DNA of 19,790 bases from an uncultured Planctomycetaceae bacterium (GTDB lineage: Bacteria; Planctomycetota; Planctomycetia; Pirellulales; Thermoguttaceae), in NCBI GenBank assembly GCA_947307005.1, contig CAMZHY010000012.1:1-19790 (forward strand), in the 5' to 3' direction. This document shows positions 8,096-15,933 of this stretch, in pieces. The position numbers were made by a program, and so were the translations under genes. The notes beneath the pieces are model-generated. The model was not told the DNA's origin. It made no database searches and was given only the letters and a program-made list of their open reading frames with translations. Each line of letters starts with the position of its first letter. The stretch's first letter is position 1.

Positions 8096-8124
8096 TTTGC
8101 GACTTTGCGCGATCGAGGCGACTT

Positions 8125-8940
8125 ATGACCAAAATCTATGACTTTGACGAAGGCGTCCTGCCCGAGGAGGAGCGCGAGAAAGGACTTGCGCTCCTCGCGA
8201 CGTGTTTTAAGGCGGCGCGTAAGATCGCTTTCCTTACAGGCGCGGGCGTGTCGACGGAGAGCGGAATACCCGATTTTCGTTCGTCGACGGGGATTTACAA
8301 CACGACGTCGGAGGAAATCTTTTCCATCGATCATTTCAACAGGGATCCGGAACGGTTTTATTCCTTTTTCGCGTCCTTTTATCGAGGAATCATAGAAGCG
8401 CGCCCGAACGCCGGACATTTGGCGATCGCCGAATTGGAGCGGCGTTGCGGCAAGTCGGTCGAGGTCGTGACTCAGAATATCGACGGGTTGCACGGGCTCG
8501 CCGGTTCGACGAAGGTTCATGAGATTCACGGAACGCTCCGGAGCGCGTCGTGTTTGACGTGCGAACGACGCTACGACGAGTCGCGGTTTTCGGCGGATAT
8601 GCTCGCGGGGCGCGTTCCGAAGTGCGACTGCGGCGGAGTTCTCAAACCGGACGTCGTTTTCTACGGGGAAGAGCTTCCCGCCGCGGCGTTTATCGCGTCG
8701 CAACGCGCAATGTGGGAAACGGAACTGCTCGTCGTGGCGGGGACGTCGCTTCAGGTTTATCCAGCGGCGGGATTGCCGCGAGAATGCGACGCTGGCGTCC
8801 CTTTCATCGTGGTGAATAAAACGGAGACGCCCCTCGACCGTCAGGCGTCCCTCGTGTTTCGCGGCGCGATCGGCGACGTTTTGCCGCGAGCGGTTTCGCA
8901 GGTTCCTTCCGTTGTAACTGACGATAACGACGTGAGATAA
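8125..8940 (+). CDS. NAD-dependent protein deacylase (sirtuin, Sir2 family)
   Basis: This 271-residue cytoplasmic sirtuin removes acyl groups from lysines using NAD+, yielding nicotinamide and O-acyl-ADP-ribose. Visible motifs are LTGAGVSTESGIPDFRSSTG (37-56) for NAD binding, TQNIDGLH (117-124), the catalytic His135 in VHEIHGT, the small zinc module with Cys143-x2-Cys146 and Cys167-x-Cys169 (CDCGG), LKPDVVFYGEELP (173-185), and VAGTSLQVYPAAGLP (204-218). The second zinc pair is CxC instead of the commoner CxxC; this variant occurs in bacterial sirtuins and should still bind zinc. The Tyr/Arg pair typical of CobB-type desuccinylases is not evident, so deacetylation is the safest guess. It follows the acidic-tail gene by 29 bases; a GAGGCG ribosome site precedes ATG 8125. 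Probably part of the same transcript as mtnA. Confidence 0.95.
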   Translation: MTKIYDFDEGVLPEEEREKGLALLATCFKAARKIAFLTGAGVSTESGIPDFRSSTGIYNTTSEEIFSIDHFNRDPERFYSFFASFYRGIIEARPNAGHLAIAELERRCGKSVEVVTQNIDGLHGLAGSTKVHEIHGTLRSASCLTCERRYDESRFSADMLAGRVPKCDCGGVLKPDVVFYGEELPAAAFIASQRAMWETELLVVAGTSLQVYPAAGLPRECDAGVPFIVVNKTETPLDRQASLVFRGAIGDVLPRAVSQVPSVVTDDNDVR

Positions 8941-9030
8941 AACGCTTATAGCTCGAACGGTTTTCTATTCGTCCGCAACGCGCTTTTGCCTTTTCTTTCG
9001 CGCGTCTTGAAAATTTTTCTCAAAACGAGC

Positions 9031-9059
9031 TTGACGCGCTCCGCTCGATTTCCTACTCT
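9031..9059 (+). promoter_or_regulatory. Candidate promoter of the small 81-residue protein gene
   Basis: TTGACG (9031-9036) is followed after 17 bases by TACTCT (9054-9059), so the -35 is good and the -10 weak. Transcription would begin near 9066, about 68 bases before ATG 9134. A perfect seven-base inverted repeat GCGCGTC/GACGCGC (9000-9006 and 9033-9039), with centres 33 bases apart, overlaps the -35 and could be an operator. Confidence 0.4.
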
Positions 9060-9133
9060 GATTGCGTTGAAAGCAACGGGGATAAACGCTGCGAAGACGC
9101 GCGGCTCCCGCCGATTTTAATTAGGGTGCAGAA

Positions 9134-9379
9134 ATGGATTTCAACTTTTTTGAATGGATTCGAGAGGGCGTGAAACGCTCCGTGCTCCTAGGCGTTTCCG
9201 ACGCTGTCGAGACGATGGGCGCTCCGCACGACGCGGAGGCTTCGCGCGATAAAATTATGAGCTTTTTAAGAGACGAGACGGCGGAGACGGAGTCGAAACC
9301 GAAGCGTCGTCTTGCCGGTTCTTCGTCGTCCCCGCGAAAGTTGGGACGATCGATAAGCGAGATCCATCCGACGAGCTGA
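9134..9379 (+). CDS. Small protein of unknown function, possibly lineage-conserved
   Basis: The 81-residue product begins MDFNFFEWIREGVKRSVLLG and continues VSDAVETMG. The first 30 residues read as an amphipathic, partly hydrophobic helix; residues 35-81 are charged and Ser/Arg/Lys-rich and look disordered. There is no signal peptide. The compact N-terminus with Trp-Ile-Arg-Glu-Gly and Ser-Asp-Ala-Val-Glu looks like a conserved docking segment, and I have an impression of similar small proteins in planctomycetes, but I cannot verify that. The gene stands alone with its own likely promoter, and a 350-base hairpin-rich stretch ending in an intrinsic terminator follows. ATG 9134 is preceded by a weak AGGG ribosome site. 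Function unknown. Confidence 0.6.
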   Translation: MDFNFFEWIREGVKRSVLLGVSDAVETMGAPHDAEASRDKIMSFLRDETAETESKPKRRLAGSSSSPRKLGRSISEIHPTS

Positions 9380-9420
9380 CAAGGAAGTCAGGGCGCTTGC
9401 GCTTACGTCACGGAGGACGC

Positions 9421-9770
9421 CGGTCGGATTCGCGTCGCGGCCGTTATGGAGCGAATCGCGTCGTCGCGCTGTCAGTATGGGTTGACGACCAGCGCGTCGC
9501 GCGTCGTTCGAAAGTCGTTTGAATCGAGAATTCCTCGACGAAAGCGACCGTAACGATCGCGGAATTCGGAATGATCGAACTAAGGCGGTTTCGAAGGGTA
9601 CGAGCTTCGAAGTCGCGACCAAGAGGAGCGGTTCGTCGCGTTGCGGCGAGCCGAGAGGCGAGTGTTTATGGGTTGTTCTCGCCGACTTCTTCTCGACGAT
9701 TCAGGCCGAATTCAGAGAATCCTCCAACGAAAAACGCTAGGACTCGAAAGGGTTCTGGCGTTTTTCTATT
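9421..9770 (+). ncRNA. Candidate structured RNA or long structured 3' UTR
   Basis: Between the small gene and the terminator the plus strand can form a row of hairpins: GATTCGC/GCGAATC (9427-9457), CGCGCTG/CAGCGCG (9465-9496), TCGAG/CTCGA inside a longer imperfect stem (about 9515-9550), TTCGAAG/CTTCGAA (9590-9611), an 11-pair stem with a three-base loop (9629-9653), and GGCGAG/CTCGCC (9657-9683). The sequence TATGGGTTG occurs twice (9476-9484 and 9667-9675), both times in a hairpin loop; a related TTATGGA is in the first loop. The segment ends in the intrinsic terminator at 9730-9770. It does not match RNase P RNA, tmRNA or SRP RNA signatures. In CpG-rich DNA single hairpins are common, so this is a candidate only. 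The remainder, 9771-9844, shows nothing. Confidence 0.35.
9730..9770 (+). terminator. Intrinsic terminator with GAAA tetraloop
   Basis: AAAAACGC-T-AGGACTC (9730-9745) pairs with GGGTTCT-G-GCGTTTTT (9750-9765) around a GAAA tetraloop (9746-9749): sixteen pairs, including three G-T wobbles. The plus-strand 3' arm runs into TTTTTCTATTTCT. The outer A/T arms also allow it to act in the other direction. It marks the 3' end of the transcript from the small gene or of the candidate RNA. Confidence 0.85.
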
Positions 9771-9844
9771 TCTATCTCCATTGATGGAAACTAGTTGGGA
9801 AATGAAAGACGATCTTTGTTAGAACGTCGTTTTTTCTTTCTGCG

Positions 9845-9883
9845 ATAAAAACCGCCCCGACGATTCTCAAGCGTCGAGGCGGT
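9845..9883 (-). terminator. Intrinsic terminator after the GH51 gene
   Basis: On the minus strand ACCGCCTCGACG (complement of 9872-9883) pairs with CGTCGGGGCGGT (complement of 9851-9862) over a nine-base loop, with one mismatch, and is followed by TTTTATC. It begins 28 bases after the GH51 stop and should end the three-gene hydrolase transcript. Confidence 0.85.
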
Positions 9884-9910
9884 CTAATTCATCTAGCTAA
9901 AACGCGTTTT

Positions 9911-11818
9911 CTAATCTTGTTGCTCGATCGCGATTCTGTAGAGCGTCACGCTCAGCGGCTTGACCGTCACGCCGTTTCCGACGCCTTCGGCCGTCGTTTT
10001 GACAATGTCGATTCGTTGCGGCGAATCGGGATCGTTGTACGCGTTCTGATCGGGATCGGAAATTTCAAATCGCTCCGCAGTATCGGCGAGCTTGAGCCCG
10101 TTGAAATTGACGTCGAACGCGACCGTGTCGTTCGTCGGATTAACGATCGCAAGCGTGAGCGTCTTGCCGTCCTTTGTCGTCGCGGCGGCGACGTCGTAGG
10201 GGCGATCCGCTTCGACTTTGAGCGGGTTCACGCCGTATTCGTTGCGGTAAAGCTTGAGAACGAGTCCGGTCGTTTCAAACTGCGCGGAGGTTTGAGACGT
10301 CTTGATCGCGCCGATGACGTTGACCGTCTGCGCGTAGTTCGCCATCGCGAAAATATCGCTGTTGCGATAGAATTCGTGGAGACCTTCCGCGATTCCGAGC
10401 GCGTCGCGGAGGAAGTAACGCGTTCCAAGTTCGCCGAAAACGTGCGGTCCGTACCAGTAATTCCATTCGTCCATCGCAATCTTAATGTCTTTGCCTTGGA
10501 GTTCGGGGAATTCCGCGCGATAGCGACGGTGCGCGCCGGCGATTCTGCGAATGGAATGGACGGTCTGTTCAACGTGTTCGACGAGGTTGGGACGGGTTTG
10601 GACGTAGAAATGTTCGCTAATCCAGTCCATGTGATCCGCGCACTGGCGCATAATAAGTTCGTCCCAAGCGCCGACGGCGCCGACGGAAACGAGCGTCAAA
10701 TTCGGATCAAACTTGCGGAACGCGTCGACGAATTCGTTATTCTTGAGCGCGTACTTGTCGGTCGGCATGTGTCCGATCTGCCAGTCGCCGAACATTTCGT
10801 TGCCAATGCACCAGTGTTTGACGCCGTAAGGTTCCGGATGACCGTTGGCGGCGCGAATCTTGCCCTGCGTCGTATACGCGGCGCCGTTCGCGTATTCAAG
10901 TTCCTCAATCGCGGAGTCGACCTGTCCCGCGCCTGTGTTGACCGCGATGAGCGGCTCTGTGTTGATAAGGCGGCAGAAGAGCATGTATTCGTCAAGACCG
11001 AAGTCGTTGTGCTCGATCCCTTGCCAGGCGGGGTTCTTTCGCGGCGGACGACGGTCGCGATCGCCGACGCCGTCCTTCCAGTTGTAACCGCTGACGAAGT
11101 TTCCGCCCGGCCAACGATAGATCGGCGAATTGAGTTCTTTGAGAAGCTCGAGCGTGTCGCGTCTCATTCCGCAGAGATTGTCCGCGGGCATGAGGGAGAC
11201 GCAACCGAGGCGCGTTTCGCCTTTGCCTTGGAACAGGACGGCGAAAGAGCCGAATTCTTTGTCGGCGGAAAGATTCTTGGCCGTAAATTCAAAGGAATAG
11301 CGGCAATATCCGTCTTCGGCGATTTGAGTGGGACGACCGATTTCAACATCGACGGCGGAGTCGTTCTGACCGTTGCCAAACGTTACGTTGACGCGGATCT
11401 TTTGACCTTCGGCCGTCTTCGCCCAGAAATAACCGACGTAGTCGCGTCCGTCGACGAACTGCAGATTGCTTTGACGAACGCCAAAGACGTCGTCGTTGTC
11501 CGAGTTCCATTTTGGCGACGCCTTTCCGACGAACTTACCGTCGGATTCCTGTTTAAAGGGCGTCGCGCCGACGAGTTCCCACGGATTGAGCGCGGGCGCG
11601 TCGAAGAATTTCCGGTCCTGAAGCATCTCCGCCCAAATGCCGCCGTAAATGCAGCGACCGAGATGTTCGATGAACTGTCCGTAAATGTAGGGCGAAATCG
11701 GCTCGCCGACCTGCGCCGGATCGACCGACGCCGAGGCTTTAACGTCGGCGGAGCGCGCGGGGCTCGCGAAGAACGCGAGCGTCAGCGCGAGAGAGAGGGC
11801 TAACAGTATTCGTTTCAT
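9911..11818 (-). CDS. Secreted alpha-L-arabinofuranosidase, GH51
   Basis: This 635-residue exported enzyme hydrolyses terminal alpha-L-arabinofuranosides from arabinan, arabinoxylan or arabinogalactan. Residues 1-23 form a signal peptide ending in SPARSA. Next come the GH51 opening ISPYIYGQFIEHLGRCIYGG (41-60), a CBM-like beta-sandwich insertion (about 80-205), the TIM barrel with SPIYRWPGGNFVSGYNWKDG (231-250), the acid/base Glu341 in KHWCIGNEMFG, the nucleophile Glu451 in IAMDEWNYWYG, and a C-terminal beta-sandwich (about 500-630). Both catalytic residues and their surrounding blocks are intact. Intracellular GH51 enzymes are about 500 residues and lack the signal peptide and insertion; this is the longer extracellular type. 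It is the last gene of the GH43-GH127-GH51 run, 73 bases after the GH127 stop, with an AAGG ribosome site before ATG 11818. A full-length open frame lies antisense to it, which I regard as a codon-bias artefact. Confidence 0.96.
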   Translation of the reverse strand: MKRILLALSLALTLAFFASPARSADVKASASVDPAQVGEPISPYIYGQFIEHLGRCIYGGIWAEMLQDRKFFDAPALNPWELVGATPFKQESDGKFVGKASPKWNSDNDDVFGVRQSNLQFVDGRDYVGYFWAKTAEGQKIRVNVTFGNGQNDSAVDVEIGRPTQIAEDGYCRYSFEFTAKNLSADKEFGSFAVLFQGKGETRLGCVSLMPADNLCGMRRDTLELLKELNSPIYRWPGGNFVSGYNWKDGVGDRDRRPPRKNPAWQGIEHNDFGLDEYMLFCRLINTEPLIAVNTGAGQVDSAIEELEYANGAAYTTQGKIRAANGHPEPYGVKHWCIGNEMFGDWQIGHMPTDKYALKNNEFVDAFRKFDPNLTLVSVGAVGAWDELIMRQCADHMDWISEHFYVQTRPNLVEHVEQTVHSIRRIAGAHRRYRAEFPELQGKDIKIAMDEWNYWYGPHVFGELGTRYFLRDALGIAEGLHEFYRNSDIFAMANYAQTVNVIGAIKTSQTSAQFETTGLVLKLYRNEYGVNPLKVEADRPYDVAAATTKDGKTLTLAIVNPTNDTVAFDVNFNGLKLADTAERFEISDPDQNAYNDPDSPQRIDIVKTTAEGVGNGVTVKPLSVTLYRIAIEQQD

Positions 11819-11891
11819 GGTTTAACCTTATGGGGGATAGGAAGTATGGACGTCGACGCGCGAAAAAGCGAACTCCGTCCTCGTTGTTGAT

Positions 11892-14237
11892 TTAGTCTTG
11901 ATTGAGAAGGTCTTTTCCTTCCTCGAGAATTGTTCGGGCGCCGAAGAATCCGCCGATTGTCGCTTTTTCCGCCGACTCGAAGCGGACGCGAACGACGTCC
12001 TTCTTATCGGGGTTGGCGACGGGATAGACCTGATAGAAGAATTTATCGGGGTTGTTTCTGTTGAGCGCTACGTCGGCGACTTTGACGCCGTCGACGAGAA
12101 CTTCAAATCGACGGTCGCCGACTTCGCCGCCCCAGTATAGGATTCCGAGGAGCGTTGTTTTGTCGGGGTTGACCTTCATGTCGAATTCCATGAAGCCGTC
12201 CTGACGGGCGTCGCGCCATTTCTTTCCGAACGCTTCGCCGAAGTTTGATTTTTGGCTCTGGAAATTGTGGTCGCGTTCGGGCTGCATTTCACCGGGCTGG
12301 AAGAAATCGACGGTATACTGCGCGAGTTTAATTTGATTTTCGCGCTTTTTCGCGAATTCCCGCTTTTCTTTTTCCCACTTCTGTGAATCGAAGAACGTGA
12401 AATAAGCGTCGTAACGTCTATTGGCGGTATAGAACGGAACGAGTTTGACGTCGCCGGGGACGGCGTGGAGCGCGAAGCCGTTCTTCTTGTCTCCCGAGAC
12501 GAGCGCTTTCGGGTCGCGGTCGTCGGCGACGACGACCGGCAAGACGACGCCGCCCGGTTCCTGTTCTTCAAGCGCGGTTACGAGCCGCGCCTCTCGCGGA
12601 CCGAGATCGCCCGCGTACAGATAAGGACCGTAGAAGAACGCCGCGACGTCGGGATTGTCCGGGGTCGGTTCGATTTTCCAGTAGGGGACGAAAGGAATCG
12701 GCTTTTCAACGGAACCGGTTTTCCACGTTTCTCCGACGGTCCAATAGCCGTCTTGAACGTCGCCGCCGTCGCAGTTGTTCGGTCGGCGAACTTTGACGAC
12801 GAGATCGACGTCGGTCTTCGCGTCGAGTTTGAACTGGTCGTCCGTGATCGCGATCGTCACGCCTTTTTCTTCCCACGTCAGCTTCGACGGGATCAGTAGA
12901 TTGACGTACAAGACGTCTTTCCCATCCTCTTTCCCGCGATAGTAGATTTCTCCGTTGTACTGCGCGTGGTTTTCCATGCCCGTTCCGTGGCAGCACGTCC
13001 ACGTGTTTTCACGGTCGGACCACGTTTTGAACGAACCTTGTTGCAACGGCACGAAATACGTGTAGAGGGAGTTTTTCGCGTCGAGGTCGTTATTGATCGA
13101 CGCGAGGATATGGTTGCGTAGCGCGCGCTCGAAAAAGCTCAAATATTGCGGGTCGCCCGTCTGTTCGTAGAGCGATTTTGTGAGTTTGAGCATATTGTAC
13201 GTGTTGCACGTTTCGCACGTCGAGTTGGAGAATCGCGCGCTGATAACGTCGGGACGTCCGAAGTGTTCGCCCGAAGAGTGTCCTCCGATTGCGTAGGAAT
13301 GATGGCGAACGACGCGATCCCAGAAAAAGTTGGCGAGCTTGAACGCGGCGACGTCGCCGTCGTCGGCGACTTCATGACGATGCGCGAGTCCGATGATTTT
13401 CGGAATTTGCGTGTTGGCATGGCGCCCTTCAAGCTCGTCGCGTCCTTCGCTCAGGGGCTTGAGGACGGCGAAATCGTAAAAACGGTCGCCCTGACGGAGG
13501 TATTTTTCGTCTCCCGTGAACGCGTAGAGCGTATAATACGCGTCGTTTGTTCCGCCGTATTCGCAGCGCAGCATGATTTGGAATTTTTCGAGCGAAAGAT
13601 CCTTCGTCACGTCGATTCCCCAATCGCCGAGGCGTTTGGCGACGGTCAGCGCGAGTTCGTCGTCGCAGTAGCGATAGGCGTCGAGAAGTCCCGCGAATAT
13701 CTTGTGCAACGTATACCAAGGCACCCAGAGACCGTTAAGATCGAAACCTTGCGAACGAACGTCGCCGCGACGAATCTCTTCAAAGACGGTCGCGTAACGT
13801 TCGTCTCCCGCGAACATGCCCGACCCCGAATGACGCTGACATTCGTCGAGTTCATTTACGATGTAGATTGCGCGCTCCTTAAAGCGCTCGTCCCCCGTCG
13901 CGTCGTAAGTCTTCGAGACCGCCGAGAGATAATGACCGAGGGAATGACCTGCGATCGATTGACCTTCCCAACCTTCGTAACGCTTGGCTTTAGGCTCCAG
14001 TCCCGCGTTTTGACGGATCCGCGCAAGGAGTCTGTCGGGCTCGACGGAAAGAAGATACTCCGAATTTTTCTTCTGCGCGTCTAGGAAGGGAGAGGGGAGC
14101 AGCTCGACGCTCGAGCCGGGAAACGCTTCGACTTTAACGCGCGAGGGAAGCGCCTGCCGCGCCGCAAAGATCGCGCCGCTATTCGCGACGACAAGCATGA
14201 CGGCGACGACCAAGAAGCCGTTGACGATTTTTCTCAT
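11892..14237 (-). CDS. Secreted beta-L-arabinofuranosidase, GH127/GH146 (DUF1680)
   Basis: This 781-residue exported enzyme removes beta-linked L-arabinofuranose, as found on hydroxyproline-rich glycoproteins and at some arabinan and pectin ends. Residues 1-25 are a signal peptide ending in GAIFA. The (alpha/alpha)6 barrel carries EGWEGQSIAGHSLGHYLSAV (88-107), DLNGLWVPWYTLHKIFAGLL (166-185), and the zinc-thiolate active site known from HypBA1: Glu324 in SSGEHFG, Glu342 and Cys344 in TCETCNTYNMLKL, and the Cys-Cys pair 415-416 in TWTCCHGTGMENH, where one Cys is the nucleophile. All ligands are present, so it should be active. About 230 C-terminal residues form beta-domains, the last (630-781) resembling the extra domain of the larger GH146-type enzymes. 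I cannot separate GH127 from GH146 by eye. The gene begins 50 bases after the GH43 stop, with GAGG six bases before ATG 14237. Confidence 0.93.
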   Translation of the reverse strand: MRKIVNGFLVVAVMLVVANSGAIFAARQALPSRVKVEAFPGSSVELLPSPFLDAQKKNSEYLLSVEPDRLLARIRQNAGLEPKAKRYEGWEGQSIAGHSLGHYLSAVSKTYDATGDERFKERAIYIVNELDECQRHSGSGMFAGDERYATVFEEIRRGDVRSQGFDLNGLWVPWYTLHKIFAGLLDAYRYCDDELALTVAKRLGDWGIDVTKDLSLEKFQIMLRCEYGGTNDAYYTLYAFTGDEKYLRQGDRFYDFAVLKPLSEGRDELEGRHANTQIPKIIGLAHRHEVADDGDVAAFKLANFFWDRVVRHHSYAIGGHSSGEHFGRPDVISARFSNSTCETCNTYNMLKLTKSLYEQTGDPQYLSFFERALRNHILASINNDLDAKNSLYTYFVPLQQGSFKTWSDRENTWTCCHGTGMENHAQYNGEIYYRGKEDGKDVLYVNLLIPSKLTWEEKGVTIAITDDQFKLDAKTDVDLVVKVRRPNNCDGGDVQDGYWTVGETWKTGSVEKPIPFVPYWKIEPTPDNPDVAAFFYGPYLYAGDLGPREARLVTALEEQEPGGVVLPVVVADDRDPKALVSGDKKNGFALHAVPGDVKLVPFYTANRRYDAYFTFFDSQKWEKEKREFAKKRENQIKLAQYTVDFFQPGEMQPERDHNFQSQKSNFGEAFGKKWRDARQDGFMEFDMKVNPDKTTLLGILYWGGEVGDRRFEVLVDGVKVADVALNRNNPDKFFYQVYPVANPDKKDVVRVRFESAEKATIGGFFGARTILEEGKDLLNQD

Positions 14238-14287
14238 GGCAAACCTCGATGGAGTGAAACAGGTAATTTAAGGGGCGTCGTCGGGCG

Positions 14288-15868
14288 TCAGTCTCCGACG
14301 TGGAAGAAGTCAAAGTCGGCGATCCCTCCGACTTCTTTCGACGCGTTGCAGAATAGGGCGAAACGATAGCCGATGAATTGCGGAATCGTGTAGATCATAT
14401 GGAGTTCTTTGCCGATCGTTTCCCAGTTTTCGCCGTCGCGAGACCATGAGAATTCGGCGCGGTCGCGGAAATCGCGGAAGTCGCATCGGGCTCGGAATTG
14501 GATCGACTCAGGCTCGCCGTCGAGCGGAATCGCCGCGTTTTCGACAACGGCGCCGGTTCTGTCGTCGGGCTGCGCTTGGACGACGTAAAGTTTACCGTCG
14601 CGCCGCGCGACGCCGACGTAGCCGAAACGGCGTTGAAGCAGCATGAGTCCGGCGACGTCGCCCTCTTTGAGCCCGCGCGGATCGAGCGACGTCGTGCCGC
14701 AACAAGTCGGGCCGAACGTTCGCTGCGTAAGCATATTGCGCGTCTGCATGAGATTCGAATCGACGCGTCCCGTCGTAATTCGGAACCAGTCCGGTCGCGC
14801 TTTAAGGGACCAACGTTCGGCGTCCGGATTGTGATTCCACTGCCACGGTCCCATCGATAGCGCGTCGCCAAGCGCGTCGGGGTTGGCGAATTCGTCGTCG
14901 GCGATGAAGTTTCCGAACCGCTTTGCGTTAGGATCGCGCTTGATCGGCAAGACGTCGGGGAATTTTCCGTCGCCGGATAGGACGGGCCAATCGTCGACCC
15001 AGTCAACCTTCGCGAGATACGGCGCCCGACCCATCGACCCGGAATCGCGGAAGAGACACGCGAACCATTGACCGTCGGTTCCTTCAAAGATCGTCCCCTG
15101 CGCGATACCCCGATCCTGAGCGAAGACGCGCCCTTCGTAAGGTCCCTCGAGCGAGTCGGCGCGATGGACGATCTCCGTTCTCATTCCTCCGCGCGGCCAC
15201 GTGATGTTGAAAAGGTAATATTTGCCGTTTCGTTTGAGCATCTGCGATCCTTCGGCGCCGAGTCCGACGTTCGGACCGGCAACCGCCGACGCGTTTTGAA
15301 TAATGGTTTTATCGACGCCGCCGCGCTTGATTCCCGAGAGGTCGTCGTTGAGTTCGGTCAGCCTCAGGTTGCCGTTTCCATGAATTAGATAAGCGCGCCC
15401 GTCGTCGTCGAAGAAAAGGGAACAGTCGTGGAGCATCGGTCGAAACGACTTCTCTTCCCATTTTCCCGCAGGATCGCGCGTTGTGAAAATGTGCGTTTTA
15501 CCCGTCGTTTGAGAAAACGTCGCGAGATAGAAACCCCCGTCGCGATATCGAAGGGAACTCGCCCAACTTCCGGCGCCGTAGGCGTTTTTACCGTCGCGAA
15601 GTTCAAGCGCGTCGTTATTTTCTAGGACGTCGCAAGCGTAGCCGATCAGTTCCCAATCGACGAGATTTTTCGAACGCATGATCGGAACGTTGGGCGACAT
15701 GTGGCACGTCGTCGAACTCATGTAGTAGTCGTCGCCGACGCGAAGAAGCGAGACGTCGGGGACGTCCGCGTTAATGATCGGATTGGTCGCGTATTCGTGC
15801 GCCGACGCGTTCGCAATATGCGCGAACAGAATCGCCAGCGAAACGATCATTCGATTAAACGTCGTCAT
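14288..15868 (-). CDS. Secreted glycoside hydrolase family 43 enzyme
   Basis: This 526-residue exported hydrolase is probably an alpha-L-arabinofuranosidase or beta-xylosidase of the five-bladed beta-propeller family GH43. From ATG 15868 the first 23 residues are a signal peptide ending in HIANASA. The propeller shows the catalytic base Asp38 in INADVPDVSLLRVGDDYYMS, YGAGSWASSLRYRDGGFYLA (97-116), the pKa modulator Asp148 in LHDCSLFFDDDGRAYLIHG, and the general acid Glu206 in GLGAEGSQMLKRNGKYYLF. A C-terminal beta-sandwich (about 335-526) includes LTQRTFGPTCCGTTSLDPRG and GDVAGLMLLQ, typical of the concanavalin-like domain of this family. A longer reading frame upstream to 15949 passes through the promoter and is rejected. 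It is the first gene of the hydrolase run, under the promoter at 15933-15962. Exact substrate not determinable from sequence alone. Confidence 0.92.
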   Translation of the reverse strand: MTTFNRMIVSLAILFAHIANASAHEYATNPIINADVPDVSLLRVGDDYYMSSTTCHMSPNVPIMRSKNLVDWELIGYACDVLENNDALELRDGKNAYGAGSWASSLRYRDGGFYLATFSQTTGKTHIFTTRDPAGKWEEKSFRPMLHDCSLFFDDDGRAYLIHGNGNLRLTELNDDLSGIKRGGVDKTIIQNASAVAGPNVGLGAEGSQMLKRNGKYYLFNITWPRGGMRTEIVHRADSLEGPYEGRVFAQDRGIAQGTIFEGTDGQWFACLFRDSGSMGRAPYLAKVDWVDDWPVLSGDGKFPDVLPIKRDPNAKRFGNFIADDEFANPDALGDALSMGPWQWNHNPDAERWSLKARPDWFRITTGRVDSNLMQTRNMLTQRTFGPTCCGTTSLDPRGLKEGDVAGLMLLQRRFGYVGVARRDGKLYVVQAQPDDRTGAVVENAAIPLDGEPESIQFRARCDFRDFRDRAEFSWSRDGENWETIGKELHMIYTIPQFIGYRFALFCNASKEVGGIADFDFFHVGD

Positions 15869-15890
15869 AAGCTTCGGTTTCCATATAAAT

Positions 15891-15933
15891 TGAGGGACGA
15901 AGAGAAGGCTTTCGCCGTCTCGATCGTCCCTCA
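15891..15933. promoter_or_regulatory. Long inverted repeat over the start of the hydrolase operon (operator or leader hairpin)
   Basis: TGAGGGACGA (15891-15900) is exactly complementary to TCGTCCCTCA (15924-15933). Inside, GAGA-A-GGC (15902-15909) pairs with GCC-G-TCTC (15914-15921) around a TTTC loop, so nearly the whole 43 bases form one dyad. On the minus strand it starts at the -10 box and ends 22 bases before the GH43 ATG. The arm centres are 33 bases apart, about three helical turns, which fits a DNA operator; as RNA only part of the first arm would be transcribed. No T run follows, so a terminator role is unlikely. Confidence 0.5.

Noticed and set aside
9380..9420. RNase P RNA-like GGAAGTCAGGGC
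   Set aside because: The essential neighbouring RNase P RNA signatures (the GAGGAAAGTCC start and the paired 3' end) are absent.
9519..9822. Two overlapping small frames (9519-9740 and 9571-9822) as genes
   Set aside because: The first lacks an ATG (TTG start) and the second is Arg/Ser-rich and runs through the terminator hairpin. Neither has a ribosome site; the first shows some typical codons at its end, so a gene remnant is not fully excluded.
9917..11803. 628-codon open frame on the plus strand, opposite GH51
   Set aside because: The minus strand encodes a complete GH51 enzyme with both catalytic Glu residues. The antisense product is an Arg/Val/Asp-rich string without domain character, explained by avoidance of TTA, CTA and TCA codons.
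13146..14084. 312-codon plus-strand frame opposite GH127
   Set aside because: Antisense shadow of a clearly recognised enzyme with intact zinc-cysteine site; no ribosome site or family likeness.
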